A stretch of 40,135 nucleotides of DNA from the IMG/VR virus record IMGVR_UViG_3300031825_000037, positions 1 to 40,135 of that record; one strand, written 5' to 3'. This DNA is from a virus. Position numbers and translations under genes: made by a program. Below are positions 28,004-35,261 of the stretch, piece after piece. The notes beneath the pieces were generated by a model. It did not search any database, was not told where the DNA came from, and saw only the letters and a program-made list of their open reading frames with translations. The stretch's first letter is position 1, and each line of letters opens with the position of its first letter.

Positions 28004-28429
28004 ATGAGCACCGAATTGCATGCGCCCTACACGGCGCGAAACAGCGAGCGCTGGCAGCCGAAGCCTTCATCGCCTGCCGGTATTTCCCGGGCCGCCCGGA
28101 TCACCCGGGAGCGCGAGCAGAAGGCCGCCGCAGCCAAGCGGGAGCGAATCGAAGTGCTGGCCGCTCGTCAGCAAGAAGCAGAGCGAGTCGCGTTCGAGGG
28201 AACGCCGATGGAGCGCGGCCTGCACGGTATCGAAACGGAGCTGCTCGGCATTGCCGAAGCGCACAACCTAACATCAATGCATGCCCATTACTGGCGCCTG
28301 TACGGGATGCTCAATGCCGCCCTGGCATTTGGCTCGCTGTCGTTCGAACAGGTCAGCGAATTCCGGAAGCGGCAGTCCGAGGCGTATTCCCCCCGGGTCA
28401 AGCAGCTGGAGGGGAGGCTGGAGAAATGA
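28004..28429 (+). CDS. Helical early protein (141 aa)
   Basis: ATG 28004 is used; the frame is open upstream but reads non-coding there. The N-terminus is polar (STELHAPYTARNSERWQPKP), followed by a long charged helix (ARITREREQKAAAAKRERIE, VLAARQQEAERVAFEGTPME). The C-terminal part (HNLTSMHAHYWRLYGMLNAA, then FRKRQSEAYSPRVKQLEGRL) is helical too. It overlaps the next gene by 4 nt (ATGA). I do not recognise the family. Confidence 0.6.
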   Translation: MSTELHAPYTARNSERWQPKPSSPAGISRAARITREREQKAAAAKRERIEVLAARQQEAERVAFEGTPMERGLHGIETELLGIAEAHNLTSMHAHYWRLYGMLNAALAFGSLSFEQVSEFRKRQSEAYSPRVKQLEGRLEK

Positions 28430-28554
28430 TCCAGCATCGCAGTTTTGCCTTGCTGATCGCTAAGGCAAAGCGGCGCGGCCTGCGCACCCTAGCCGACTTC
28501 GCCCGCCAGCCTGTGCGCGTCGGCGGCATCTGGTATGCCGAAGTGCGGCCATGA
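28426..28554 (+). CDS. Very small basic protein (42 aa)
   Basis: ATG 28426 overlaps the previous stop by 4 nt and its own stop overlaps the next ATG by 4 nt, so the three genes are tightly coupled. It reads IQHRSFALLIAKAKRRGLRT, then LADFARQPVRVGGIWYAEVR. Basic and probably a helix followed by a strand. Function unknown. Confidence 0.55.
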   Translation: MIQHRSFALLIAKAKRRGLRTLADFARQPVRVGGIWYAEVRP

Positions 28555-28649
28555 CCAAGCACCAAGCCACCCTCCGCCGCGCCATCTGGCGCAGCGCCTT
28601 CACCGTCATCGCCCTCTGGACAGCAATCTGCTGTGCCATCACCGGCTAA
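28551..28649 (+). CDS. Very small membrane protein (32 aa)
   Basis: ATG 28551 overlaps the previous stop by 4 nt. A basic N-terminus (TKHQATLRRAIWR) is followed by one hydrophobic helix (FTVIALWTAICCAITG). Such mini-membrane proteins are common in early operons of phages. No role can be given. Confidence 0.5.
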   Translation: MTKHQATLRRAIWRSAFTVIALWTAICCAITG

Positions 28650-28667
28650 TCACGGAACCCCCACCCC

Positions 28668-28832
28668 ATGCACAAACAGACAGCGCAGGTATCACCTGCT
28701 GCTGCGGCTCAGTTCGACTGGATAACGCTCGGCGAGTTCTGGCCTGAGCAATTCCACGATCCCGAGCAACGCCGGCAGTACCAAGAAGCAGCAGCCCGCA
28801 TCGAGCGAGAGTTCGACAATCATCCGAGGTAA
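28668..28832 (+). CDS. Small acidic protein upstream of sak4 (54 aa)
   Basis: ATG 28668, TAA at 28830-28832, 5 nt before the Sak4-like gene. Sequence: HKQTAQVSPAAAAQFDWITL, then GEFWPEQFHDPEQRRQYQEA and ARIEREFDNHPR. The ribosome site is weak. Codon use is consistent with the flanking genes. Unknown function. Confidence 0.5.
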   Translation: MHKQTAQVSPAAAAQFDWITLGEFWPEQFHDPEQRRQYQEAAARIEREFDNHPR

Positions 28833-28837
28833 CAAGC

Positions 28838-29704
28838 ATGTTCAAGAAGGCTGAACGCAAGCAGGCAAGGCTACGGCTCGCACTTGCTGGACCTTCCGGT
28901 TCCGGAAAGACCTATTCCGCTCTGCAGATGGCCAAAGGGCTCGGCGGCAAGATAGCCGTAATCGACACAGAGCATGGCAGCGCCTCGCTATATGCCCACA
29001 TTGCCGACTTCGACGTAATGGAGCTTCACGCGCCATACACTCCGGAGCGCTATATCGAGGCGATCAAGGCCGCCGAGCAGGCCGGATACCAAGTCCTGAT
29101 TATCGACAGCTACTCGCATGAGTGGACAGGGCCAGGAGGCTGCCTGGAGATAAACGATGAGACGGCAAAGGCGCGCTTTAAGGGGAACACGTGGTCAGCC
29201 TGGAGCGAGACAACCCCGCGCCACCGCAAACTGACCGACAAGATCCTGACCAGCCCGCTGCACATCATCTGCACCATGCGCAGCAAGACGGAAACCGTCC
29301 AGGGCGAGGGCAAGAAGATCGTCAAGCTCGGCCTCAAAAGCGAACAGCGGGATGGCACAGACTATGAATTTACAGTCGTGCTCGACATTACCCACGACGG
29401 CCACTATGCGGTGGCCAGCAAGGACCGAACCCGGCTATTCGAGAACCCCGAGCTGATCACCGAGGAAACCGGACGAAAGCTGCTCGATTGGCTCAACTGC
29501 GGCACCAATCAGCGTGAGCGCGCCAAAAGCATGATGGTCGACTTCATCGCTACGCTTGAGCAGGCAGACAACCTGGAAGACCTCAAGTTGGCTTTCGGCG
29601 CCGCCTGGCGCGAACTGGCCAGCGAGCCCGACCTGCAGGCGCAGGTAAAGGCCGACTACGAGAAACGCAAAGCAGCATTCACGACACAGGAGCACGTAGC
29701 ATGA
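28838..29704 (+). CDS. Sak4-like RecA-fold annealing ATPase (288 aa)
   Basis: Walker A GPSGSGKT is at residues 18-25, and the Walker B-like [10 protein letters not shown] at ~84-93. [40 protein letters not shown] and [20 protein letters not shown] are characteristic of phage AAA_24/Sak4 proteins, a RecA-core group of single-strand annealing proteins. Known Sak4 proteins act with SSB, and here the SSB gene follows with a 4-nt overlap (ATGA). ExoX-like exonuclease and RuvC would complete the module. An alternative is a related ATPase without annealing activity. Confidence 0.8.
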   Translation: MFKKAERKQARLRLALAGPSGSGKTYSALQMAKGLGGKIAVIDTEHGSASLYAHIADFDVMELHAPYTPERYIEAIKAAEQAGYQVLIIDSYSHEWTGPGGCLEINDETAKARFKGNTWSAWSETTPRHRKLTDKILTSPLHIICTMRSKTETVQGEGKKIVKLGLKSEQRDGTDYEFTVVLDITHDGHYAVASKDRTRLFENPELITEETGRKLLDWLNCGTNQRERAKSMMVDFIATLEQADNLEDLKLAFGAAWRELASEPDLQAQVKADYEKRKAAFTTQEHVA

Positions 29705-30195
29705 GCCGCGGCGTCAACAAAGTAATTCTGGTGGGCAACGTCGGCGGCGATCCAGAGGTTCGCTATGCGCCCAACGGTACTGCTTTCGCCAACATCACCC
29801 TAGCCACCTCGGAAAGCTGGAAGGACAAGCAGACCGGCCAGCTGCAGGAGCGCACCGAATGGCACCGCGTAGTGTTCAGCGGGAAGCTGGCGGAGATCGT
29901 CGGGCAGTACGTCACCAAGGGCCAACAGCTTTACATCGAGGGCAAGCTGCGCACGCGCAAATGGCAGGCCCAGGATGGGCAGGACCGCTACACCACGGAG
30001 ATTCTGGTCGGTGTTGATGGCCAGATGCAGATGCTCGGCGGCAAGAGTGACGGCCAGAGCGAGCAGCGCCAACAGCCTGCCCGTCAGCCAGCGCCGCGGC
30101 CGCAGCAGAGTCAGCAGGGCGCGCCAGGGCCGGATACCGATTCGTTCGACGACGATATTCCCTTTTCCCCCCTTCACCACCTGGCCGGCGCCTAA
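29701..30195 (+). CDS. ssb: Single-stranded DNA-binding protein (164 aa)
   Basis: The OB-fold part ([60 protein letters not shown]) is classical bacterial SSB. A Gln/Pro-rich linker follows. The acidic tip FDDDIPF is not terminal but is followed by nine residues (SPLHHLAGA), an extension also seen in some other phage SSBs that may alter partner binding. It overlaps the Sak4-like gene start-to-stop and its TAA overlaps an ATG of the exonuclease gene. Confidence 0.95.
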   Translation: MSRGVNKVILVGNVGGDPEVRYAPNGTAFANITLATSESWKDKQTGQLQERTEWHRVVFSGKLAEIVGQYVTKGQQLYIEGKLRTRKWQAQDGQDRYTTEILVGVDGQMQMLGGKSDGQSEQRQQPARQPAPRPQQSQQGAPGPDTDSFDDDIPFSPLHHLAGA

Positions 30196-30221
30196 TGCCG
30201 GCCACGCTCACGGAAAGCACG

Positions 30222-30896
30222 ATGAACGCCTATATCTTCGACAGCGAAACAACCGGATTCAAAGAACCACGCCTGGTAGAAGCCGCATATTTGAAACTGA
30301 GCAGCATCGACGGCCTGTCGGTGGCTGAAGAGTTTCTGATGCGTTACAACCCCGGCAAGCCGATCGAGCTGGGCGCCCTGGCCACCAGCCATATCCTCGA
30401 CGAGGAGCTGGTCGACTGTCCGCCGCATGACGCTTTCAAGCTTCCGGCCGATGCTGAGTACCTGATCGGCCACAACGTCGACTATGACTGGGACGTGATC
30501 GGCAGGCCGGATATCAAACGGATCTGCACTAAGGCTCTATCGTCCTCCCTCTGGCCGGAAGCCGATTCCCATAGCCAGTCGGCCATGATCTACATGCACT
30601 ACAGAGCAGAGGCGCGCGAACTGTTGCGAAATGCGCATGCTGCACTTGACGACGTGCAGAACTGCCGCCGGCTGCTGATCAAGATCATCGAGGCCCTGGC
30701 AGCGCAGCAAGGTCGCCCCGTTTCCTCCTGGGAAGAGCTATGGCAGCACTCGGAAGAGGCGCGCATCCCCAAGATCATCAGCTTCGGCAAGCACAAAGGC
30801 ATGGCCATCGCTGACCTTCCCAGCGACTACAAGGCATGGCTGCTGCGTCAGCCCGACCTTGATCCCTACCTGATCAAGGCGCTGCAGAGCCGGTAA
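30222..30896 (+). CDS. ExoX-like DnaQ-fold 3'-5' exonuclease (224 aa)
   Basis: I prefer ATG 30222, giving NAYIFDSETTGF at the start; an ATG at 30195 overlapping the ssb stop would add nine residues. IFDSETTG is DnaQ Exo I; LIGHNVDYDWDVIG is Exo II; and RNAHAALDDVQNCRRLL is Exo III with the HxxxxD. The C-terminal ~45 residues (ISFGKHKGMAIADLPSDYKA, then WLLRQPDLDPYL) are the extra domain of E. coli exodeoxyribonuclease X (DUF3820-like). It would resect DNA for the annealing module. Confidence 0.88.
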   Translation: MNAYIFDSETTGFKEPRLVEAAYLKLSSIDGLSVAEEFLMRYNPGKPIELGALATSHILDEELVDCPPHDAFKLPADAEYLIGHNVDYDWDVIGRPDIKRICTKALSSSLWPEADSHSQSAMIYMHYRAEARELLRNAHAALDDVQNCRRLLIKIIEALAAQQGRPVSSWEELWQHSEEARIPKIISFGKHKGMAIADLPSDYKAWLLRQPDLDPYLIKALQSR

Positions 30897-30938
30897 TCGA
30901 CTAGCCAGGGCGCGCCCAGCGCCCTCCCGGAGTATCCC

Positions 30939-31199
30939 ATGCTCATCGACAACGCAGGTATTGCCCGCGGCGAGCCGCTGCGCGCGCGAATCGACCAGAT
31001 GACCGCCGAATTCATCGCCGCCGGCGGCGAGATCGAGCAGTGCAGCACGCGCCCCGCCCGACACGAGCCCATCCCGTTCAGCGTAGCGCCCGCTGCCGCC
31101 CGGCAGACCAAGCGGCAGCAGCCGCGCCAACCCAAGAAGTACAGCGGCCAGGAGGATCTGGCGAGGTTCGCCCGGAGGATGCTGGAGGCAGGGATATGA
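30939..31199 (+). CDS. Small early protein (86 aa)
   Basis: ATG 30939 follows CCGGAG. Begins LIDNAGIARGEPLRARIDQM, then TAEFIAAGGEIEQCSTRPAR; a basic, Pro-rich middle precedes KKYSGQEDLARFARRMLEAG. The final ~20 residues could be a helix-turn-helix-like contact segment. Its stop overlaps the next gene by 4 nt. The family is unknown. Confidence 0.6.
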   Translation: MLIDNAGIARGEPLRARIDQMTAEFIAAGGEIEQCSTRPARHEPIPFSVAPAAARQTKRQQPRQPKKYSGQEDLARFARRMLEAGI

Positions 31200-31363
31200 G
31201 GCCCGCAGCAGCCGACTCATCGGAGCTGGTCTACGCCGCCGAGTACAAGCTGGGCGCGCTCGCTGCAGACGGAGAGCCGTGCCCCTTTCCGATCTGGCAG
31301 CTTGGGAGACGCTGCGCCTGGTTCGCTGGTTACTGGGATGCGCGCACGGATGGATTCGCATGA
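31196..31363 (+). CDS. Very small protein (55 aa)
   Basis: ATG 31196 overlaps the previous stop (ATGA), and its stop overlaps the next ATG. The protein reads RPAAADSSELVYAAEYKLGA, then LAADGEPCPFPIWQLGRRCA and WFAGYWDARTDGF. 'CPFP...RRCAWFAGYWDAR' resembles the small GmuS/'ribosome modulation factor'-like pattern (G...C.........W..GW...) often found in phages, but with different spacing. Unknown function. Confidence 0.55.
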   Translation: MRPAAADSSELVYAAEYKLGALAADGEPCPFPIWQLGRRCAWFAGYWDARTDGFA

Positions 31364-31824
31364 CCGCCATGACCCAGCCCGAGCGGTCAGCCAAGACCGC
31401 CGCCAAGCGCGCCAGGCTCGGCGAGGTCGAACTGCGCCACCGCGTACGTCTCGGCATCCGCGCCATGCTGACCGATCTGATGGCCTGGCATGGCATCGAG
31501 GAGCAGGCCGAGGCGATTCAGCTGCTCGCCCTGAACGCCGACAGCGTGCAGTTGCTGCCGCCTGCTGCTGGCGTGGAGATGCTCCAGCATCGCGCTCGGC
31601 CCGGCCTGATCGCCAAGCTCGAAGCGCTGGCGGATGGAGATCCGCAGAGCGTAGGCCTGGTGGTCGAGTTGCTGATTGCTGCGGCTCACGCTGCTGGACC
31701 GGAAGGCTCGTCGCCCATGCTCGCCATTCCGCGCCACGAAATACGCATTTCCGAAAACGTGGCGCACGAAATCTACATGGCCGGCGCTGCCGAGGCCTCA
31801 AGGCTCGACCGGGCCGAATCCTGA
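31360..31824 (+). CDS. Helical early protein carrying palindrome copy 2 (154 aa)
   Basis: ATG 31360 overlaps the previous stop (ATGA). Predominantly helical: AKRARLGEVELRHRVRLGIR, then AMLTDLMAWHGIEEQAEAIQ and LEALADGDPQSVGLVVELLI. The C-terminus (IPRHEIRISENVAHEIYMAG) is encoded over a GCGCCACG...CGTGGCGC palindrome (31731-31765), so this element, if inserted, was accepted in frame. No known domain was identified. Confidence 0.6.
   Translation: MTAMTQPERSAKTAAKRARLGEVELRHRVRLGIRAMLTDLMAWHGIEEQAEAIQLLALNADSVQLLPPAAGVEMLQHRARPGLIAKLEALADGDPQSVGLVVELLIAAAHAAGPEGSSPMLAIPRHEIRISENVAHEIYMAGAAEASRLDRAES
31731..31765. repeat. GCGCCACG...CGTGGCGC palindromic element, copy 2
   Basis: Perfect 8-bp arms (31731-31738 with 31758-31765) and a 19-nt spacer ending in GAAAA next to the right arm. 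It is inside the coding region of the 154-aa protein near its 3' end. Confidence 0.75.
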
Positions 31825-31875
31825 GCTCACATCACGCCGCCATTGAAAGACGCGTCGGCCTTGCCAGGCCAGGGT

Positions 31876-32091
31876 TCATGCCATGAGCTGGATATCTCCC
31901 TGCATACCGTCACGGATGGCCCGCAGCTTCTCGGCATCGCGGTTCAACCGATGGACAACGTTCAGCAGCCGCTGCCGAAGCACCTGATCACCTACCTGAT
32001 CAACCGCACGCATCACCTCGATGGCAGCCGATTCACTGTCATCAGCCACTGAATCCAGGGTCTTGCGAAAGCTTCTTACTGATCGACTCAC
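31876..32091 (-). CDS. Small minus-strand protein (71 aa)
   Basis: GTG 32091 is preceded by GAGGATGG. The product is helical and charged: SRSVRSFRKTLDSVADDSES, then AAIEVMRAVDQVGDQVLRQR and LLNVVHRLNRDAEKLRAIRD. It is read against the surrounding early operon, so it has its own promoter and could be expressed in the lysogen. Unknown function; an antitoxin or regulator would fit its size. Confidence 0.55.
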   Translation of the reverse strand: MSRSVRSFRKTLDSVADDSESAAIEVMRAVDQVGDQVLRQRLLNVVHRLNRDAEKLRAIRDGMQGDIQLMA

Positions 32092-32195
32092 GGGGTTCCA
32101 TCCTCTTGAAAGTCAGTTAAGGGGCTCTACAGACCGCTACCCCCAGCCGAAGTTCTGCCGCAGGTCGGTAGGCGAAGCTTTGCTTGGAGAAAACC

Positions 32196-32528
32196 ATGAG
32201 CACCTTCGCAGTATTTGGAATGACGGAGAACTTCGCCCGCGAAGAAGCTCGCAAGAAGACGCCGACGAACATCGGAAAGACCCAGCTGACCGAAGCTCAA
32301 TGGCTGGAGGCCGTCGAGCGCCGTGTCGAGCAGGTAATGGCAGGCGCCCGAGTGGCTCAGCTCAGCGCCCTGTTCGACGCCCCCCAGTTCGCCGAGCAGT
32401 TCATCGCACTGCTGCGCAAGTCGGGAAAGGCGCGGGATCTCAAGATCCGAGCCCTGGTGAAGATCGAGCAGCCGGAGGCCAAGGGGAAGCGAAAGGCGCC
32501 GAGTACGGAATGGAAGGACGTTGCATGA
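32196..32528 (+). CDS. Early protein (110 aa)
   Basis: ATG 32196 follows GGAG; an in-frame TTG at 32184 is less likely. It reads STFAVFGMTENFAREEARKK, then TPTNIGKTQLTEAQWLEAVE, RRVEQVMAGARVAQLSALFD and ends KAPSTEWKDVA. A helical protein with a polar N-terminus, no motif recognised. It overlaps a short downstream frame by 4 nt. Confidence 0.6.
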   Translation: MSTFAVFGMTENFAREEARKKTPTNIGKTQLTEAQWLEAVERRVEQVMAGARVAQLSALFDAPQFAEQFIALLRKSGKARDLKIRALVKIEQPEAKGKRKAPSTEWKDVA

Positions 32529-32602
32529 CCGAGCTCTCCGAAGCTGCGCAGGCCATCTGCGCGCAGCACTACAACGCTAGTCGCTCCACGCCACGAATTT
32601 GA
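32525..32602 (+). pseudogene. Short frame apparently truncated by palindrome copy 3 (25 aa)
   Basis: ATG 32525 overlaps the previous stop by ATGA, the standard junction in this operon. The frame reads TELSEAAQAICAQHYNASRS and then TPRI, stopping at TGA inside the palindrome (32589-32620). 'ICxQHYNxSxS' looks like the beginning of a longer zinc-binding phage protein. After the element there is no continuing frame. I infer truncation by the element or by an associated rearrangement. Confidence 0.4.
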
Positions 32603-32620
32603 GATAACAAAAACGTGGCG
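32589..32620. repeat. CGCCACG...CGTGGCG palindromic element, copy 3
   Basis: Seven-bp arms (32589-32595 with 32614-32620) and an 18-nt spacer ending in five A. The spacer contains the TGA that ends the 25-aa frame. Confidence 0.7.
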
Positions 32621-32687
32621 CGGAGGCTATACCTGGACGGGGACGCAGGGTCAGCTAGGCTCGACGCCTCCGAGTAAACCAAGTAGC

Positions 32688-33089
32688 TCAAGATATGGCT
32701 CTGGCATTGAGCCGGCCTGGACCGCCAGAGGTTACAACCCGTGTGATCTTGCGCCGGATCGTGCGCGATGGCTCCGTACTCAACGGATCAAAGAAATGTG
32801 CGCCATCCCATGCTAGCCAATGCCTATAGCGCTCTTGGTACACGACATACACAGCACACCAAGGCTCCAGAAAAGCCCCGCCTCGCACCTGCACAACCTG
32901 CTCACCAAATACTGCGGCCATGGCAGCTTTCATCTGTTTAACAGTCATGTGGTGGTTTTTTTGGCTTATCCACTCACCACGTCGCTGAAGCAGATGAGTT
33001 AGCGCTTCATCGAAGCTTCGCCCTGTCAGCATCGCAAATACCGCTACGCCACAGCCGGTCTCATTAACCGCCTGTTTCACCATTTTCAT
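32688..33089 (-). CDS. C39-like cysteine peptidase fold protein (133 aa)
   Basis: Begins KMVKQAVNETGCGVAVFAML and continues TGRSFDEALTHLLQRRGEW. Cys13 in ETGCGVA with an upstream Gln, His90 in YRHWLAWDG and Asp101 in HFFDPLS form the Cys-His-Asp order of C39/papain-like peptidases. Members of this group cut leader peptides or ubiquitin-like tags. Here it stands alone, with no transporter or substrate peptide nearby. It is read on the minus strand within a plus-strand operon, so it is a separate moron-like unit. The ribosome site is weak (ATG 33089 or 33083). Confidence 0.65.
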   Translation of the reverse strand: MKMVKQAVNETGCGVAVFAMLTGRSFDEALTHLLQRRGEWISQKNHHMTVKQMKAAMAAVFGEQVVQVRGGAFLEPWCAVYVVYQERYRHWLAWDGAHFFDPLSTEPSRTIRRKITRVVTSGGPGRLNARAIS

Positions 33090-33204
33090 CGCGCATACCT
33101 ATTTAGACAAATGCAGGCGATGACCATATCCAAACGCAACAACCTAAGCCAGGCATCCAGGCCGGTAAGCGCGCCGTACTGTCTGCATAAATGGACCTAT
33201 TCGC

Positions 33205-35037
33205 ATGACCTTGATGAAATCAGCCTCCATTAGCTTCCGTACTCAATACACCCTGCCGCTCAATGCGCAGGACGAGGAAATCAACGTCGACCTGTTCGCC
33301 GGAGGCGGCGGTGCCAGCACTGGCCTGGAGATGGGACTTGGCCGCCCGGTGCACATCGCCATCAATCACAACCCGGCGGCGATCAGCATGCACCAGGCGA
33401 ACCACCCGGGCGCCCTTCACTTCCAGACTGACGTCTGGCTGGTCGATCCGGTCGAGGCCGTAGCCGGCCGGCGTGTCGGCTGGTTCCATGCCTCTCCCGA
33501 CTGCACCCATCACAGCCAGGCGGCCGGCGGCCAGCCGCGCAAGAAGGAAATCCGCGACCTGTCCTGGGTGGTCATAAAGTGGGCCGGCAAGGTTCGCCCG
33601 CGGGTGATCAGTCTGGAGAACGTGAAGCAGATCCGCCAATGGGGCCCGCTGATCGCCAAACGCTGCAAGCAGACCGGCCGCGTCGTGCGCCTGGACGGAA
33701 CCGTTGCCGCCCCTGGCGAGCACGTCCCACGGCACGAGCAGTTCCTGGTTCCGGATCCTCGGTACAAGGGGCGCACCTGGCGGGGCTTCCTGGCCAGCCT
33801 TGAAGGGTTGGGCTACCAGGTGGAGCATCGAATCCTCAAGGCCTGCGACTACGGCGCGCCTACCAGCAGGGAGCGATTGTTCCTGCTGGCCCGGCGCGAC
33901 GGTGAGCCCATTGTCTGGCCGGAGCCGACCCACGCCGAGAAGCCGGCCAAGGGGAAGAAGCCCTACCGTACCGCCGCTGAGTGCATCGACTGGAGCATCC
34001 CCAGCCAAAGCATCTTCGACCGCAAGAAGCCGCTCGCCGAGGCCACCCTGCGCCGGATAGCCAAGGGCATTCAGCGCGAGGTGATCGAGCGGGCAAAGCC
34101 CTTCATCGTGCAGACGGGATATGGGGAGCGGCCCGGCCAATCGCCGAGGGTTCCGAGCCTCGACAAGCCCCTCGGGACAGTGGTCGCTGGCGGGGTCAAG
34201 CACGCACTGGTATCCCCTCACCTGGTGAAGTTCCGATTCAACGAGGGAGGCCTGCCGCTGGATCAACCGCTGCCGACCATCACCAGCGGCGGCAATTACA
34301 AGCGGCCGGCGGGCGCGGCCCATGCCATGGGCTTGGCCACCGCTTTCCTGGCACAGGCCAACGGAGGATTCAACACCACCCACTCCAAGGGTCTGGACGA
34401 GCCCATGACCACGGTGACCAACACCGGCAGCCAGCAGCAGCTAGTGACGGCCAGCCTGCTGCATCTCCGCGGAAACTGCGACTCTCGCCCGATTGGCGAG
34501 CCACTGCAGACCGTTAGCGCTGGCGGCCAGCACCACGGCCTAGTGACGGCGTTCTTGTCGCGCCAGTTTGGAGGAAGCGTAGGGCAAGGCTGCGACGAAC
34601 CTGCGCATACGGTCACGGCTGGCGGAGGTGGAAAGACGGCCTTGGTTGAGTGCAGCCTATCGCCGACGGTGGAGGAAGGCGCCCTGCGCTGTGCGGCGTT
34701 CCTGATGAAGTACCACGGCATCGGGGAGAACATCATCGGTATGGATGATCCGGTCAGCACCATCACCACAAAGGACCGCCTCGCCCTGGTTACCGTCTGG
34801 ATTGGAGGAGACCCCTATGTGATCGTCGACATCTTCCTTCGGATGCTACAGCCGCATGAGCTGTACCGGGCCCAGGGATTTCCCCCGAACTACATCATCG
34901 ACTGCGGGCATGACGGGCGCCGGTTCACGAAATCGGAGCAGGTCCACATGTGCGGGAACAGCGTCAGTCCGCCGCCGATGGCCGCGATCGCGCGGGCGAA
35001 TGATCCGTGGAGGGAGCGTCAGGCCATTGCGGCCTGA
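33205..35037 (+). CDS. C5-cytosine DNA methyltransferase (610 aa)
   Basis: Motif I is VDLFAGGGGASTG (F31); motif IV is ASPDCTHHSQ with the catalytic Cys100, carrying SPDC in place of the usual PPCQ; motif VI is SLENV (E138); motif VIII is APTSRERLF. At least five repeats of 'D/E-x-P-x-x-T-V/I-T-x-x-G' (for example LPTITSGG, MTTVTNTG, LQTVSAGG, AHTVTAGG) span residues ~310-530, in the target-recognition region. The C-terminus has the motif X NSVSPPPM. It would protect phage DNA from host restriction or mark it. F116-like Pseudomonas phages are known to carry such enzymes. Confidence 0.9.
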   Translation: MTLMKSASISFRTQYTLPLNAQDEEINVDLFAGGGGASTGLEMGLGRPVHIAINHNPAAISMHQANHPGALHFQTDVWLVDPVEAVAGRRVGWFHASPDCTHHSQAAGGQPRKKEIRDLSWVVIKWAGKVRPRVISLENVKQIRQWGPLIAKRCKQTGRVVRLDGTVAAPGEHVPRHEQFLVPDPRYKGRTWRGFLASLEGLGYQVEHRILKACDYGAPTSRERLFLLARRDGEPIVWPEPTHAEKPAKGKKPYRTAAECIDWSIPSQSIFDRKKPLAEATLRRIAKGIQREVIERAKPFIVQTGYGERPGQSPRVPSLDKPLGTVVAGGVKHALVSPHLVKFRFNEGGLPLDQPLPTITSGGNYKRPAGAAHAMGLATAFLAQANGGFNTTHSKGLDEPMTTVTNTGSQQQLVTASLLHLRGNCDSRPIGEPLQTVSAGGQHHGLVTAFLSRQFGGSVGQGCDEPAHTVTAGGGGKTALVECSLSPTVEEGALRCAAFLMKYHGIGENIIGMDDPVSTITTKDRLALVTVWIGGDPYVIVDIFLRMLQPHELYRAQGFPPNYIIDCGHDGRRFTKSEQVHMCGNSVSPPPMAAIARANDPWRERQAIAA

Positions 35038-35048
35038 CTGAGATCAGC

Positions 35049-35252
35049 CTATTTGACGTACTGCAGCAGGTAATCAACTGCCTCTGATGAGCCAACCTTG
35101 TGTTTGGCTCCAACCCATACATATGGATTGTTGCTGAAGATTCCAGCCTTGGCCTTCTCGGCAATCGCTGACAGGTCAACTCCGGCAGCCTTTGCCTCCG
35201 ATAGGAGCGCTGCTGCAGCCTGCTCCAAGGCTATCTCGCGATCAGTTGCCAT
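35049..35252 (-). CDS. Small partner of the ART-like protein (67 aa)
   Basis: ATG 35252 follows AGGAGA. The product has a helical Ala-rich first half (ATDREIALEQAAAALLSEAK, then AAGVDLSAIAEKAKAG) and a second half IFSNNPYVWVGAKHKVGSSE, AVDYLLQYVK. It starts 9 nt after the stop of the ADP-ribosyltransferase-like gene in the same direction. Gene order toxin-like then small partner is compatible with an immunity or antitoxin protein. The family is unknown to me. Confidence 0.55.
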   Translation of the reverse strand: MATDREIALEQAAAALLSEAKAAGVDLSAIAEKAKAGIFSNNPYVWVGAKHKVGSSEAVDYLLQYVK

Positions 35253-35261
35253 ACATCTCTC

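Noticed and set aside
30181-30195. Possible frameshift at the ssb 3' end because FDDDIPF is not terminal
   Set aside because: The frame is intact and a short extension after the acidic tip occurs in other phage SSBs.
33220-34383. Long minus-strand open frame (387 codons) opposite the methyltransferase
   Set aside because: It is a GC-bias shadow. The plus-strand frame has all C5-methyltransferase motifs, and the minus frame shows no recognisable domain.
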